Assembly: GCA_907165275.2 (NCBI GenBank)
Contig: OU015674.1
Span: 4,613,001 to 4,677,000, forward strand
Reading direction: 5' to 3'
Source: Zygaena filipendulae
Taxonomy: Eukaryota > Arthropoda > Insecta > Lepidoptera > Zygaenidae
DNA length: 64,000 bases
Position 1 is the stretch's first letter. Each line of letters opens with the position of its first letter. A program made the translations under genes and the position numbers. Shown in pieces: positions 53,460 through 63,714 of this stretch. A model generated the notes under the pieces. The model saw only the letters and a list, made by a program, of their open reading frames with translations. It searched no databases and was not told the origin of the DNA.

Positions 53460-54200
53460 CCGAGCCATAGCGCGACGGGACTCCGCTTTTCTTTTACAGA
53501 GAATATCGCGCACGTGGATCGGCTTAATGAAACGATAAGAATACTAATCCTATTGAGTACTATTATATAATAAATTAACGACAATTTTAACAATCAACAT
53601 CAATAGGTATTTATAAAATGTACAACATTAATCGGACTAAAATAAGAAAAAGTAGTTGATGTATTTATATTACGTGGAATGTGAATCCCGATGATAAAAC
53701 ATTAAGATAGGTATAAAGCCTTCCTCATGTGGCAGTCCCGTTCGTACTAGTCAAGCCAAATCTTATGCCTCGCAGTAACCATAGAGATCGTAGAAAAACA
53801 AGAGATGCAGAAGTAAAACATGCAATCATGCTTCAAAAGGAAAATATAACCAGTTTAGACTTTCGATTGAAAAATAACGAAAGATAAGTACATATAATTA
53901 GTTGATCGACAGTCTAAAATGATATTTAGTTGAAAAAGTTAAGGGAAGCTTTGTAATTAATCATGCATAAATAAAGTAGGAGCGAATGTTATATTATGGT
54001 CTTTGACCACTTTATAAACAGTCTAGCAAAAAACAAAGTAATTTTCTGAGAGTACTTAACTTTGTAATGAAATTTACAATAAGTAGACGAATTTATTGAA
54101 GTATATTAATTAACAACTACATATAATTATTATTAGTTGCAAATTTAATTTATTTAAATAAATAAAGTGGTCGTCTTTTTATTGTCGTATTCGATTTAAG
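53460..54200. other. spacer, no gene seen
   Basis: AT-rich; may hold the missing 5' intron or promoter of the minus-strand gene. Confidence 0.3.
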
Positions 54201-54204
54201 CATC

Positions 54205-54550
54205 GCCCCTACCTTATATAAAGCGAAGTGCGAAGCGTGCAGTGCAAGAGGCGATGGATCCGACAGAGACACTTAGAGAGAAGAAGAGCGAGAGAAGACG
54301 AAGAGGGTGCGGCGGCGGCTCACCGTGGCGGGGCCGCGGGGGGCGCGGGGAGAGGAGGGCGTCACGTAGGAGGCTGGCGGCGGCGGCGCGGGTCATCAGC
54401 CTGCTGCCGTTCCCGGTGAGGAGCAGGATGGTACCGTCAGGCGCAGCGTAGCGGGTCAGGGATGGGGCACGTGCGACCGGGCGGCGCTTCGGCTCGAACA
54501 GCGCCCGAACCGCCGGCGGACAATCGCCCCACACCTCCGCTGCCCCACAA
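54205..54550. promoter_or_regulatory. GC-rich island with TATA motif and candidate first exons on both strands
   Basis: TATATAAAG (54216-54224, + strand) is followed by a GC-rich block. On the + strand, an ATG at 54254 opens MDPTETLREKKSERRRRG and reaches a donor TCCCG|GTGAGG near 54416. On the minus strand, a frame ending CGCCACG|GTGAGC near 54322 also has a donor. Neither was connected to another exon, and the minus-strand phase does not fit the exon at 53027. Confidence 0.35.
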
Positions 54551-54559
54551 CTACGTTAC

Positions 54560-55990
54560 CAACTACCTCTAACGCCCACCACTTGTGTTCGCGAGCCGCA
54601 CTCACGGAATACTCTTAAAGGATCTTGATGTGTTCCAAGTTCCAACAAATCCTCAGTCCTTAAGCGTATTCCGATTTTGAAGATAAGGTAGACGTGAGAG
54701 CTAAGGTAATGTTCGCCGCTCCATCGATAACGCTCGTCAGCAGTCATTACCAAAGGTTGAAGGTGTTGAGTTGGAAGCTAGAGTTCAGGTAACTGCGGGC
54801 ATTTGTATGGTGTGTGAGGTCAGGAGTACACTAAAAAGAAGCTCAGTGTCCGGTGAAAAGAAAAGTAAACAGCCTGGTGTTGTAAATTTGTGATCTAAGT
54901 CAATCCTAATGCCTAGGCATCTAATCTGTGTGGAAAAGAAATAAGGCACGTATACAAAAGAAATAGAACGTAAAATAATATACATAAAAGAACTAATTCA
55001 ACACGTTGACGACTATTTGAATGAGTCTAGTACTCCTGGAAGCGTTTGATAGTGTAAATTTGTTTTAGTAATTTCTTGGAATGTTTATTATTAGTTTTAT
55101 TAATTTTTCTATCAATTGTAAATATCGTTTTCGCTTAAAATTTGTATATTTGCTTTGTATATTTCGCAACACAGAAATTGTGTCAATACAGTTTAATTTT
55201 ATTTTGGTGTCCTACAAGGCTCGTTTTCCAGCCCGAACGTATTCGGTAAGTACAGGTTTACATTATATAACATTCATGTGTGTGGTATGCGTTGCTATTT
55301 AAACACTTAAAGCTATTGCTATCTTATAGTACATATTTTGCGGGTTTTGAGTGAGAAAATTAAACTTCACTTAAATACAAAGAACCATGATAAGCATTTC
55401 ATTTACTAAGATGGCAAGTAAAAAACTTTGTTCAATTTTACAGATCCTAATTCAGGGGCTGAGTAATATCAACACACGCTACAAAAGCGCTTTCAAATTC
55501 ATTTTTTCTAAAGTCAACTCCGATATTTTCTCATACTACCGTCGAATTAGGGAAAGTAATTTGAACATTTTGAACAGTTGCGTTTGTTCCCAGGACGCGT
55601 CTAATATACTACGACCTTACAGTATACCCCGTTAAAGTCAACACAACTCCACTTTTACGAAGTTACTGAGGGTGTAAGGTTAGGGCTGGAGGGGTCTTTA
55701 AATATTGGTTAGGTGAGTGAAAGAGAACCGACGTGAATGAGACTCAATTCGATGCTATTGTCCGGAAAATGTTTTCTATGGCTTTGTTTAAATTAATGTG
55801 AAAAACGTTCGTAGGTAGTTAGGTACACGTTCGCAAAACTTTGTTTTGTTAATGACAATGTATGGTTAAAGTTCGAGCGCCACCTGCATAAATCATTCTT
55901 ATTTATAGGAGACTCGATTACCACATAATATGTACATGATCATACTGTTGATTTAAGGAATCCTTTTTGCTAACTATATACCTACCTATG
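54560..55990. other. spacer, no gene seen
   Basis: No repeats matched within the window. Short frames on both strands lack protein features. Confidence 0.35.
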
Positions 55991-55996
55991 TTTAAT

Positions 55997-56290
55997 GGGC
56001 TAGATGACTTAATTTTAATTTTTAGCCCATCTTGTAGATTAATAAAAATATTGGACACGTATTTTTTCTTTTTTTACTTAATCAAAAAATAACGGAGGTA
56101 CATTAAGTTGAAATTCCGTGTGACGTCACACCTAGGTACACTTAATACTTAGTCAAGACGTCGCGACCTCCCACTCCTCAACTTTAATGCGTTTTATCTA
56201 AGTATTTTTTTAATAATTTTAAAAAAGCAAAAAAATACGTGTCTATTATTTTTTTACCATCTGATGGACTAAATTGAATTACTGTTTAGT
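55997..56290 (+). repeat. GACGTCA-bearing MITE, copy 4
   Basis: GGGCTAGATGACTTAATTTT start, AAAAAATAACGGAGG, TGACGTCA (56121-56128) and CATCTGATGGACTAAATTG near the end. Confidence 0.65.
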
Positions 56291-56299
56291 TACCACTAC

Positions 56300-56795
56300 T
56301 AATGCAACAGGGTATGCTCTATTAAAACAAAAAATACATTGATATGGTTCCTGGTTAAATGTTGAAAGCAGAATCCTTATAATTTCGTCATGTCGGTACG
56401 TTTGTCTGTCCATGTCACTGCCATTTTATTATGAAACTATTGGCACAGTACAGATGATTTGGAAGGAAGGCGCATCCTATATCGCTTGTACAATAGTGTA
56501 GTGAATTCAAGAAAAAAAAAACCATTTCGGATGGCACGGAGGGAGGTTAAGATTTTCAGTTTTCATAAGCTTGGTTGGAATCTTTAGGTAGGTTTTGAAA
56601 AATTATAAGAATTTTTCAAATTGACTTTTAAGTCAATCGTTGATGTGGTATTCGCATCTCGAGTAACAAAACGTGTTTTTCTCTAACTTTTCGAGCTTAA
56701 GTGTCTTGTATATTATGTTGTTAATGTATTTGTTTTTTGTAGTAAATAAATAAAAAAAAAACAATGTGGTAACTTTGAATTTTAACGGTTATTCT
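56300..56795. other. spacer, nothing recognised
   Basis: AT-rich, with A9-10 runs at 56512 and 56752. Confidence 0.35.
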
Positions 56796-56799
56796 CCAA

Positions 56800-57118
56800 T
56801 CCCTAATAATATTAAATATAAATGCGAAAGTAACTCTGTCTGTCTGTCTGTCTGTCTGTCAGTCACACTTTCAGGCCCAACTCAACCGATCATCATAAAA
56901 TTTTGTACTCACGTTGTCAGAGGTACAGAGAAGGAAACAGAGTACTGTTTATCTAGGAATTCCAGCGGGAACTCCGAAATTAGCGCTCGTGAAATCTCAT
57001 TAAATTTTGCATACCCATTGTCAGGGGTAGGACAGAAAAGGACAAAGGGTACTTTGTATCCCGGAATTCCAGCGAGATCTCCAAAATTTCCGCAGGTGAC
57101 ACTGCGGGGAACAGCTAG
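56800..57118 (+). repeat. complete Helitron-like unit with duplicated module, 319 bp
   Basis: A|TCCCTAATAATATTAAATA start with a (CTGT)n run, and a GGGGAACAGCTAG|T end. The segment from TGTCAGAGGTACAG to the GCGGGAACTCCGAAATT block is repeated as TGTCAGGGGTAGGAC to CCAGCGAGATCTCCAAAATT. Confidence 0.8.
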
Positions 57119-57233
57119 TATATAATGTATGAAACTCTCCATCAGTGCGTGGTCCAATATGTATCTACTTGGCCGGTTTTATTTTTATTGTTTCAGCGAA
57201 AATTTAAGGATTTTATATACCTACTACCTGTGC

Positions 57234-57405
57234 CCCGCGGTTTCTCCCGTATGAGTTTCGGAATTCCCGCAGGATCTCTTTATATCAGGAACCTTTGCGG
57301 ACGCCGGCAGAACAAACCGCCGAAGTTTCATCACAATCGGACCAATGGTTTTGAAACGCATAGAGGTCAGATATACAAACATTTATTTTTATTTATAAAG
57401 ATTGT
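57234..57405 (-). repeat. Helitron-like repeat, ATCGGACCAATGG subfamily, copy 2
   Basis: CTACCTGTGCCCCGCGGTTT start and GAAGTTTCATCACAATCGGA, matching 11711-11855. Confidence 0.65.
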
Positions 57406-57429
57406 AATATATAAGTCTATAATAGGTAT

Positions 57430-57910
57430 TATATAATAATAATAATATAATAATGAAATCTTTATTTCAGACATTAAGTCCATAAATGGTTAGTATTTCT
57501 GTTCGACCTCTATTATGTTTAATTCTTTCAAAATCTACTCAAAATATGTAGCAAGAACCGATCGAAAATTGGAAAAAGTGTATATTTAGGTAAACGAGCT
57601 GAGCAGTATTTACAACATATTTTCATATTTAAACTGATCGTCTATCGTTTGTGCAAAAGAATATTCGTAGATTAAAAAGCCAAATAGCAACGAAGGAAAA
57701 AGGGCGAAATCTTCAAAAAAGGTTCTACAAGAGCACCCGTTCTCAAAGTAACCTCAACACAAAGGGTCCTTTGGGTCAATAGATTTCCTTTCTTTTGTTT
57801 CGTTATTGTACCAGCTCCTGAATTTTAAATTAATATATAATCCACGAATCGATATGCTTAGGTTTACTTAGTGTTGTCTTGCATTATAGAAACATATTTT
57901 AAACAATTTT
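57430..57910. other. spacer, nothing recognised
   Basis: AT-rich, no gene. Confidence 0.35.
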
Positions 57911-57913
57911 TCA

Positions 57914-58070
57914 ACCACGAATTTTTTCCGCTCTCGTCTGCCGATATCGTCGTAATGTCAAAGCGTTTTTTTTGTATGGAAAATGAACGACACTGGATAG
58001 ATGGCGCTGTTCATTTTCCATACAAAAAAACGCTCGATATCGAAAGGACGAGAGCGAAAAAATTCGTGCT
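57914..58070. repeat. foldback MITE (ACGAATTTTTT family)
   Basis: Left end ACGAATTTTTTCCGCTCTCG, and the complement of the right end is ACGAATTTTTTCGCTCTCGT. A second inverted pair (GTATGGAAAATGAACGACAC against GTTCATTTTCCATAC) lies inside, around GATGGCGCT. Confidence 0.75.
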
Positions 58071-58079
58071 CCGGCAACG

Positions 58080-58160
58080 TACGACGGACGGCGTGAAAGC
58101 GTACCTAACAAACAAACAAACAAACAAACAAACTCATTTTCGCATTTATAATTTATAGTG
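58080..58160 (-). repeat. Helitron-like fragment with (CAAA)n
   Basis: GGCGTGAAAGCGTACCTAAC, then CAAACAAACAAACAAACAAA and TCATTTTCGCATTTATAAT. Confidence 0.5.
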
Positions 58161-58187
58161 GAAGATATATACATAGGTAGTATTTAT

Positions 58188-58733
58188 ACACGGTGAGTTT
58201 TTTTTTTCGGGTCAGTATGGGGAAATTCTAAATTATAAGAGATAGAGAAAAACTCTCTAAGGAACCGTGATCTTAATTTTAGATAAAATTGTCCTAAATA
58301 AAATTTATTTTATTTAGGACATTTTGAACAATTTATAAGATAGAGTTTGTTTCGTGGGATTATGGCAAGTGGCAGATTTTTGGTTTTGTTTTGTTTCAGT
58401 CATCAATATCAATTAAATAGTAAAATGTACTTATCTTTAATAAAATATTAATTTCAAGCAATTTCAACGACTTCTAGCAACTTTAGACCCATGGTATTCA
58501 TACAATTTTTGGATTGTTTAGTGATATACAATCGACAAAAAATTTTTTTTTTCTAAAAATCCGATAGGTATCTCCAAATCTATTAAGATTTTAAATTTTT
58601 TTTTTAATATAATTTTTATTTTATCTAAAATTAAGATCACGGTTCCTAAGAGAGTTTTTCTCTATCTCTTATAGTTAGTTAGTTAGTTCAGAATTTCCCC
58701 ATACTGACCCGAAAAAAAAACTCACCGTGTATA
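58188..58733. repeat. long-TIR DNA element, about 545 bp
   Basis: The ends are inverted repeats of about 110 bp (CACGGTGAGTTTTTTTTTTC, GGGTCAGTATGGGGAAATTC, GGAACCGTGATCTTAATTTT on the left, complementary to 58620-58733). TA lies at both outer edges. A nested palindrome (TGTCCTAAATAAAATTTATT) is at 58289-58322. No transposase is encoded. Confidence 0.75.
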
Positions 58734-58761
58734 GAATGTCTTTGGGTAGTATGGATATTGT

Positions 58762-58834
58762 ATAAGTACTTTTTATCCCGGAATTCCTATGGGAACAAAG
58801 AAATTAACGCGGGTGATACCACGAGGAACAGCTG
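58762..58834 (+). repeat. Helitron-like 3' fragment
   Basis: TTTTTATCCCGGAATTCCTA, TTAACGCGGGTGATACCACG and GGAACAGCTGG. Confidence 0.55.
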
Positions 58835-58839
58835 GTAGA

Positions 58840-59305
58840 TACCTATGTAATAATACATAGGTTGTCCCTCTTTATAGCCTAGTGTCAAGTAGATCTGTGT
58901 GTTGCGAAGTGTTATTATTATTAAAATATTATTTTCGTTAAATATCTTAAAATAACTTTTTATTGTTTTTGTCAACGTTCGATTCACCCGATAAAGAGGT
59001 AGCCGGAGGTCGAAGGACCGCCCGCGCCACCATCACCGTCCCGACGGCAATAACTAGACTTATTTAAAAAAACAACATCGTCAATGTATATTTGCTTCCG
59101 ACAAACTCCAATTTTGTACAAAACGATTTCCTTGTTCCCCCGAAGGCGCAATTACTAGCTGTCAAATATTTGGCGACTGCGAAAAGCCGAAGACAAAACA
59201 AACGACACAATCGGGAACTGTGACTACCGCGACCGGCTGTATAGATTCGTTCCTGTGCTCTTCAGATTAAAAACATTTTGATATTCTGAGTCTATTATAA
59301 TAATA
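58840..59305. other. spacer, nothing recognised
   Basis: A slightly GC-richer patch lies at 58995-59050 (CGAAGGACCGCCCGCGCCAC) without a coding frame. Confidence 0.3.
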
Positions 59306-59308
59306 ATT

Positions 59309-59543
59309 GGACGCAGATAAGCAATAACATGTTAACCCACAATATTAAGTTATTGATTCAGAACGCTTTATTAAGCGTTATAAAACGTTTTATAATTATG
59401 TGTTTAGTTTATTAGATTGATTAAATACCAACAAAATGTTAAACATAAAAAAATATTGTAACAAAATGACGCTATGATTTTAAAACACGATTTACTCAAA
59501 ATTTCTCCAATGTGGGTTAACACACTATTGCTTATCTATGTCC
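59309..59543 (+). repeat. 236-bp MITE (GGAC family), copy 5
   Basis: Direct copy of 4217, 235 bp, flanked by AATT on both sides. Confidence 0.85.
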
Positions 59544-59552
59544 AATTAGAAC

Positions 59553-59760
59553 GAAGTTCTTCTTTATCACACGATAAAGAACTTCGTTCGGGAGTAAAAA
59601 TTCATTTTCCGTCACGGTGCCATACGGCTGCTCTACGCAAAAACAAAGCACCTGTGATTTTTTTGAAATAAGTTATATTTTATTGTATTTTTGCCTCTTT
59701 TCACGCATAACATAACTGACATAAAGGACTTCAATATAGAAAAAAATTCGTTCTAACCAA
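59553..59760 (-). repeat. dispersed repeat shared with 29028-29335
   Basis: Reverse copy. It starts with a hairpin whose arms are GAACGAAGTTCTT-TTTATC and GATAAAGAACTTCGTTC, then carries GGAGTAAAAATTCATTTTCC and CATACGGCTGCTCTACG. Confidence 0.65.
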
Positions 59761-59794
59761 GTGTTCCACGACACTCATGCATTTTTTTGTTGGT

Positions 59795-60075
59795 TTAGTG
59801 GTGTTGTGGTTAGAGTACCCGACTAGGTACTACGCTAGGGGCCGTATTTTTGATTCGCTCGAATTACTTTCACGCACGGAATCGCGAATTCACGTGCGAA
59901 TCCTCATACATTTTTTAAGCATTCACTTGCAATTCCGTGTGCGAATAGTAATTCGAGCGATTCAAAAATCGACCCCCAGATGTCGTATGTTCGAACCCTG
60001 CATCAGGGTTAACATTAATGAATACGTTTATTCAGAGTCTGTGGGCGTTTAAGTTCGTATTTCTAGTATGCTCTT
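59795..60075 (+). repeat. tRNA-derived SINE split by a nested MITE
   Basis: A-box region TGTTGTGGTTAGAGTACCCG (59809-59828) and B box GTTCGAACCC (59989-59998) belong to one tRNA-like head. They are pushed apart by the foldback unit at 59836-59978. Confidence 0.65.
59836..59978. repeat. foldback MITE inserted in the SINE
   Basis: The left end GGGGCCGTATTTTTGATTCG and the complement of the right end (GGGGTCGATTTTTGAATCG) are inverted repeats. They continue inward through CTCGAATTAC. Confidence 0.7.
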
Positions 60076-60230
60076 ACAAAAAGAAGCACTTGTCTGATGT
60101 CCTGAGGTATATATGTTTGTCTACAGATAGAGCGTTTGTATAATTCAATTTCCCGTCTGTAATCTCTATGGTACTTTTATTCTGATTAAAAGAGACGTGA
60201 TTGAAACTGGCTAGCTACAAATATAAATAA

Positions 60231-60395
60231 CTAGCTGTCCCCAGTGGTTTCACCCATGGTGATTTCGGAGTTCCCTCGGGAATTCCGGGATACAAGGATT
60301 TTATGCCCTTCTCTGTACCTCTGAAAGCGTGTCTACAAAATTTAATGGTGATCGGTCCATCCGTTCACGCGTGATAAGGGAAATAGTGATTAATT
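60231..60395 (-). repeat. Helitron-like repeat
   Basis: CTAGCTGTCCCCAGTGGTTT start and GTTCCCTCGGGAATTCCGGG; the far end is eroded. Confidence 0.65.
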
Positions 60396-60427
60396 TTCCT
60401 ATACCCCTATAATATCAAGTATAAGTA

Positions 60428-60777
60428 TATACAACGTGTTAATGAATTAATTAAAAACCTGACACACCCCATTTAAAAAAATAAACAATAATATGATTAA
60501 AATATATTTTATATAAAAAAAATTACTTTAAAAGTTATTTAACATTAGTTTGGAGGTGACCTATCTACGAGATTCCAAGCGCTACGCCCTCGCCTACCGG
60601 TTCGAATTTTTTGCTGCGGGCGGCGCGGCGTACGCGCCAAAATAAATAATTTAGACATGGGCTAGTAAAAATGAAAAAATATAACCTATATTAAAACATA
60701 GTGCGATCGATTCGCTAATTGATTCTGAGCAAAGTACTTTCTAGTTTTCAGTTATATCATTAACACGTTGTATATAG
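60428..60777 (-). repeat. ACAACGTG MITE, copy 2
   Basis: Reverse copy of 48981-49334 with ends TATACAACGTGTTAATGAA and ATTAACACGTTGTATA. It is longer in the GC-rich middle (GCGGGCGGCGCGGCGTACGC). Confidence 0.75.
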
Positions 60778-61054
60778 GATTCTAACAATATTCAAACGTA
60801 GCTAAGGGAAGTATTTATATGACTGCAAGGGATATGAACTTTTTAGTCGGCTTGTGGAGTCGACGTTTACACAAGTGACTCCGTTTCCGGTTTGAATAAT
60901 TAAGAGGAGTTGATCAGTAACCCTTTAAAGTTAGGTACTAATTGCGTTTACAACTGATAGGAATTAGGTACGTAAAGTTCCCCGAATCGAGTGATTTATG
61001 GTCGGAAGAGTTTCTTAGGAAGTAGGTATTTCTTGATGAGATAGGTAGTATACT

Positions 61055-61220
61055 GGCGACCGGGTGGCGCAGTTGTTACCATGCCTCTGCTAACCAACAG
61101 GTTCCAGGTTTGATTCTCGATGGGCTGAACTTTTTGTTAACACCAGGGTTCCACTTTTCACACTGGACGCGCCTGCAAGGGTTGTCAGGTTATTCTTATT
61201 CTCTTATTCTTATATTTGCT
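61055..61220 (+). repeat. tRNA-derived SINE (plus strand)
   Basis: A box GGTGGCGCAGTTG (61066-61078) and a B-box-like GGTTTGATTCTC (61107-61118), followed by a body and a (TTATTC)n-type tail at about 61189-61215. Confidence 0.6.
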
Positions 61221-61233
61221 ACAAGCCGGATAA

Positions 61234-61384
61234 TCCTTACTAATATTATAAACGGGAAAGTTTGTATGCATGGATGTATGGATGTTTCTTACTCTTTCAC
61301 GCAAAAACTACTGAACTAATGAATTTTAATGAAACTTTACAGTCTTATAATTATGTAGCTTATTCATCAGAATAACAAATAGCG
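61234..61384 (+). repeat. Helitron-like repeat, 3'-truncated
   Basis: A|TCCTTACTAATATTATAAAC start, closely matching 24650-24780, broken after CAGAATAACAAATA. Confidence 0.7.
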
Positions 61385-61389
61385 TAGGT

Positions 61390-62280
61390 ACCTACGTATA
61401 TAGCATCAAACCTTACATTTTTAATTTTAAACTCTGTTTTACTTGAATTATTATCTAAATTGTTATAATTTTGTGTACGTATACTGCTAAATTCTGTTCT
61501 CTATATAAGGGTAACTATCATTGACTAATAGTGTAATCTTGAAACCTTTATTATTATATGTATGAATTAATATATGAATATAATATAATAATATAGATGT
61601 TGGTTTGAGATTGCACGCGAATGTTTCGGTTTTGTTTTTGTTATGTATATTTATAGATATGTATTGTTATTTATAGATGTTTAGATCGTATGATCGTAGA
61701 TGTATGTAATAGATGTACAGATTGTTAACGCATACCCACCGATAACGTAGTATAGGTATGAATAATTAATAGAAATAGCACTATTTGTACAAACCTCTGT
61801 GGTTTCTTGTGCTATTTTATGTCAACCATAAATTATATTTTATTGTAAATTTGGTAAATAAATTAAGAAAAAAAAAATGTTCTTGTGGCTGATGTTGTCC
61901 TAAATAAACGAAAATAAATTAAAAAATCAACACTGACAGTCATTTATAGTTCTAAGGACCTGCTAACGATTATAAGTGATTGTAGAAACCAATTCTAAAT
62001 CATGAATATTTTTTGGATTTGAATTTGAATTTCAAGATTATTTTAAATTCAAGGAGGAAAGGATTTAAGAACATCTCCGCTGTATTTATGTTTGTAATTT
62101 GTAAAATCTTGCATAATGCTTAATCCGCAAAGACCTTCGTACTGTCATATCAAAATTTAACAAAACACAAGCTACGAGCGGTTCTGAAAAACATAAGTAT
62201 ATTCTACTTTTCATGCTCACCAAGCATCTACATTTATGCTAAGTAGATATAATTGGAGTTCTGCGGTTTTTATTTTATCT
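61390..62280. other. AT-rich spacer, no gene
   Basis: Nothing recognised on either strand. Confidence 0.35.
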
Positions 62281-62284
62281 TTTA

Positions 62285-62474
62285 CTAGCTGTTGGGTTTC
62301 ACCCGCGGTAATTTCGGAGTTCCCGCGGGAATTCCAGGTTACAATATAGCCTATGTTACTCGGGGATAATGTAGCATTCCAATGGTGAAAGAAATTGTTG
62401 AGTTAAATCGTAGGTAACAAACAAAACAAACAGACAAAGAATCAAATTTTCCTCTTTATATTATTAGTGCAGAT
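62285..62474 (-). repeat. Helitron-like repeat
   Basis: CTAGCTGTTGGGTTTCACCC start, GAGTTCCCGCGGGAATTCCA, and a TATTATTAGTG end. Confidence 0.65.
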
Positions 62475-62575
62475 AATATGATACTATAATAATATTAAAA
62501 AAAACAAATTGGTGCCATTGTGGCTATGTTTTCATTTATTTTATAAAGCTTATTGAAGTGTGGTGCATAAATGTA

Positions 62576-62636
62576 AAGCGTTCCCGAGGAAATTCCTAAA
62601 TTCACGCTGATTAAACCTAAGTTAACAGCTGGTTTC
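62576..62636 (+). repeat. Helitron-like 3' fragment
   Basis: GTTCCCGAGGAAATTCCTAA and AAGTTAACAGCTGG, strongly eroded. Confidence 0.4.
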
Positions 62637-62639
62637 GTA

Positions 62640-63070
62640 TTAATAATTTCCAATTTTCATCATCAAGGGTTGGAGTTACTATTACATCATATTATAATTT
62701 AAAATTACTATTCGTTCGCTACCAATCTGTTCAAAGTTAAGGACATTTTTGATTTTTTTTTCAAATACAACGTTTAGTTTGGTTGACGAGGTTCTTTTTT
62801 CATTGCTCGGGTTGTTTTGAACCAAACTCGAGATTCGACATTAAAACTAAAAGAAAACCCAAACAAAAGTCGCGATCAATTTATAGAATTAAGGGGCTTA
62901 GGGAAGATTGAAAGTTGACGCACCCCGTCGGATCATCCGGGTATTACCGGGGATTAGGAGCCCTCCCCAACGAGAGAACTCCATTTGCATGTACACTTCT
63001 AGAAAGTTTCAACTTCATCAAAACTTAAGGCGGCAGGCACTCAAATAAAGAAATACATTAATTTATTTTT
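62640..63070. other. spacer, no gene
   Basis: A GC-richer patch at 62918-62985 (CCGTCGGATCATCCGGGTAT) is unexplained. Confidence 0.3.
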
Positions 63071-63078
63071 ATAATAAA

Positions 63079-63164
63079 TAGCTGTCCCCCGCGATTTCAT
63101 TTGCGCTAATTCCGGAGTTAGTTCCCGCGGGAATTGCGGGGAAAAGTTCTTTGTACCCCTGACA
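63079..63164 (-). repeat. Helitron-like fragment
   Basis: TAGCTGTCCCCCGCGATTTC and AGTTCCCGCGGGAATTGCGG; fused to the next unit. Confidence 0.55.
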
Positions 63165-63358
63165 GTAGCTGTTTCCCACATTAATTTCGGAGTTCCCGCG
63201 AGAATTCCGGGATAAAAACTATCCTATCTTTTAAGTTGGCCCATATTATACAGGTTACAAAATTTTATCAAAATCCGTTCAGTAGTATCGGAGTCCATCG
63301 CGGACAAACAACGTGACACGTGATTTATATGTATATATTAGATAAGATAAGATAAGAT
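63165..63358 (-). repeat. Helitron-like unit, (GATAA)n subfamily
   Basis: Inverted relative of the tandem pair at 40591-41005: CTATCCTATCTTTTAAGTTG, GGAGTCCATCGCGGACAAAC, and a GATAAGATAAGATAAGATT end. Confidence 0.65.
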
Positions 63359-63443
63359 TGCAATCCACATATTGTTACATGTACATGTATTTAAAAACTA
63401 ATCTGGAATAAGTTTAGGTGAAATGTCATTTTATAAAATCCAC

Positions 63444-63477
63444 TTTTCAAACTCAGAATTTCGTCTGAGTTTTCAAA
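63444..63477. repeat. 8-bp-flanked scar, family A, copy 6
   Basis: TTTTCAAA occurs at 63444-63451 and 63470-63477, exactly flanking an 18-bp insert (CTCAGA joined to ATTTCGTCTGAG). Confidence 0.7.
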
Positions 63478-63714
63478 TTCTTTTCCAAAATAACGTTCAA
63501 AATTGAAGCACGAAAACCATCGATGTGTGCGTGAGCAGCGCGAAACTACGTTTACGCTGAGATAGAGCAAGTTGTTTCCAACACCCTTCAAAATTCCATA
63601 ATCTTACGCGCGATGAATGGGATGAATAAAAGTGCAAGGTCCTGACTAAATACAAAATTTCAAAAACTACTTGAGCTGTGTAACAGCACTTGAGTGTTTA
63701 CAGCGATGATAGAT

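Noticed and set aside
54214..54534. Minus-strand GC-rich frame as the signal-peptide exon of the receptor
   Set aside because: Its donor phase does not match the next exon and the predicted N-terminus is not signal-like.
61060..61125. Possible tRNA gene
   Set aside because: The B box is imperfect and a SINE body with a simple-repeat tail follows.
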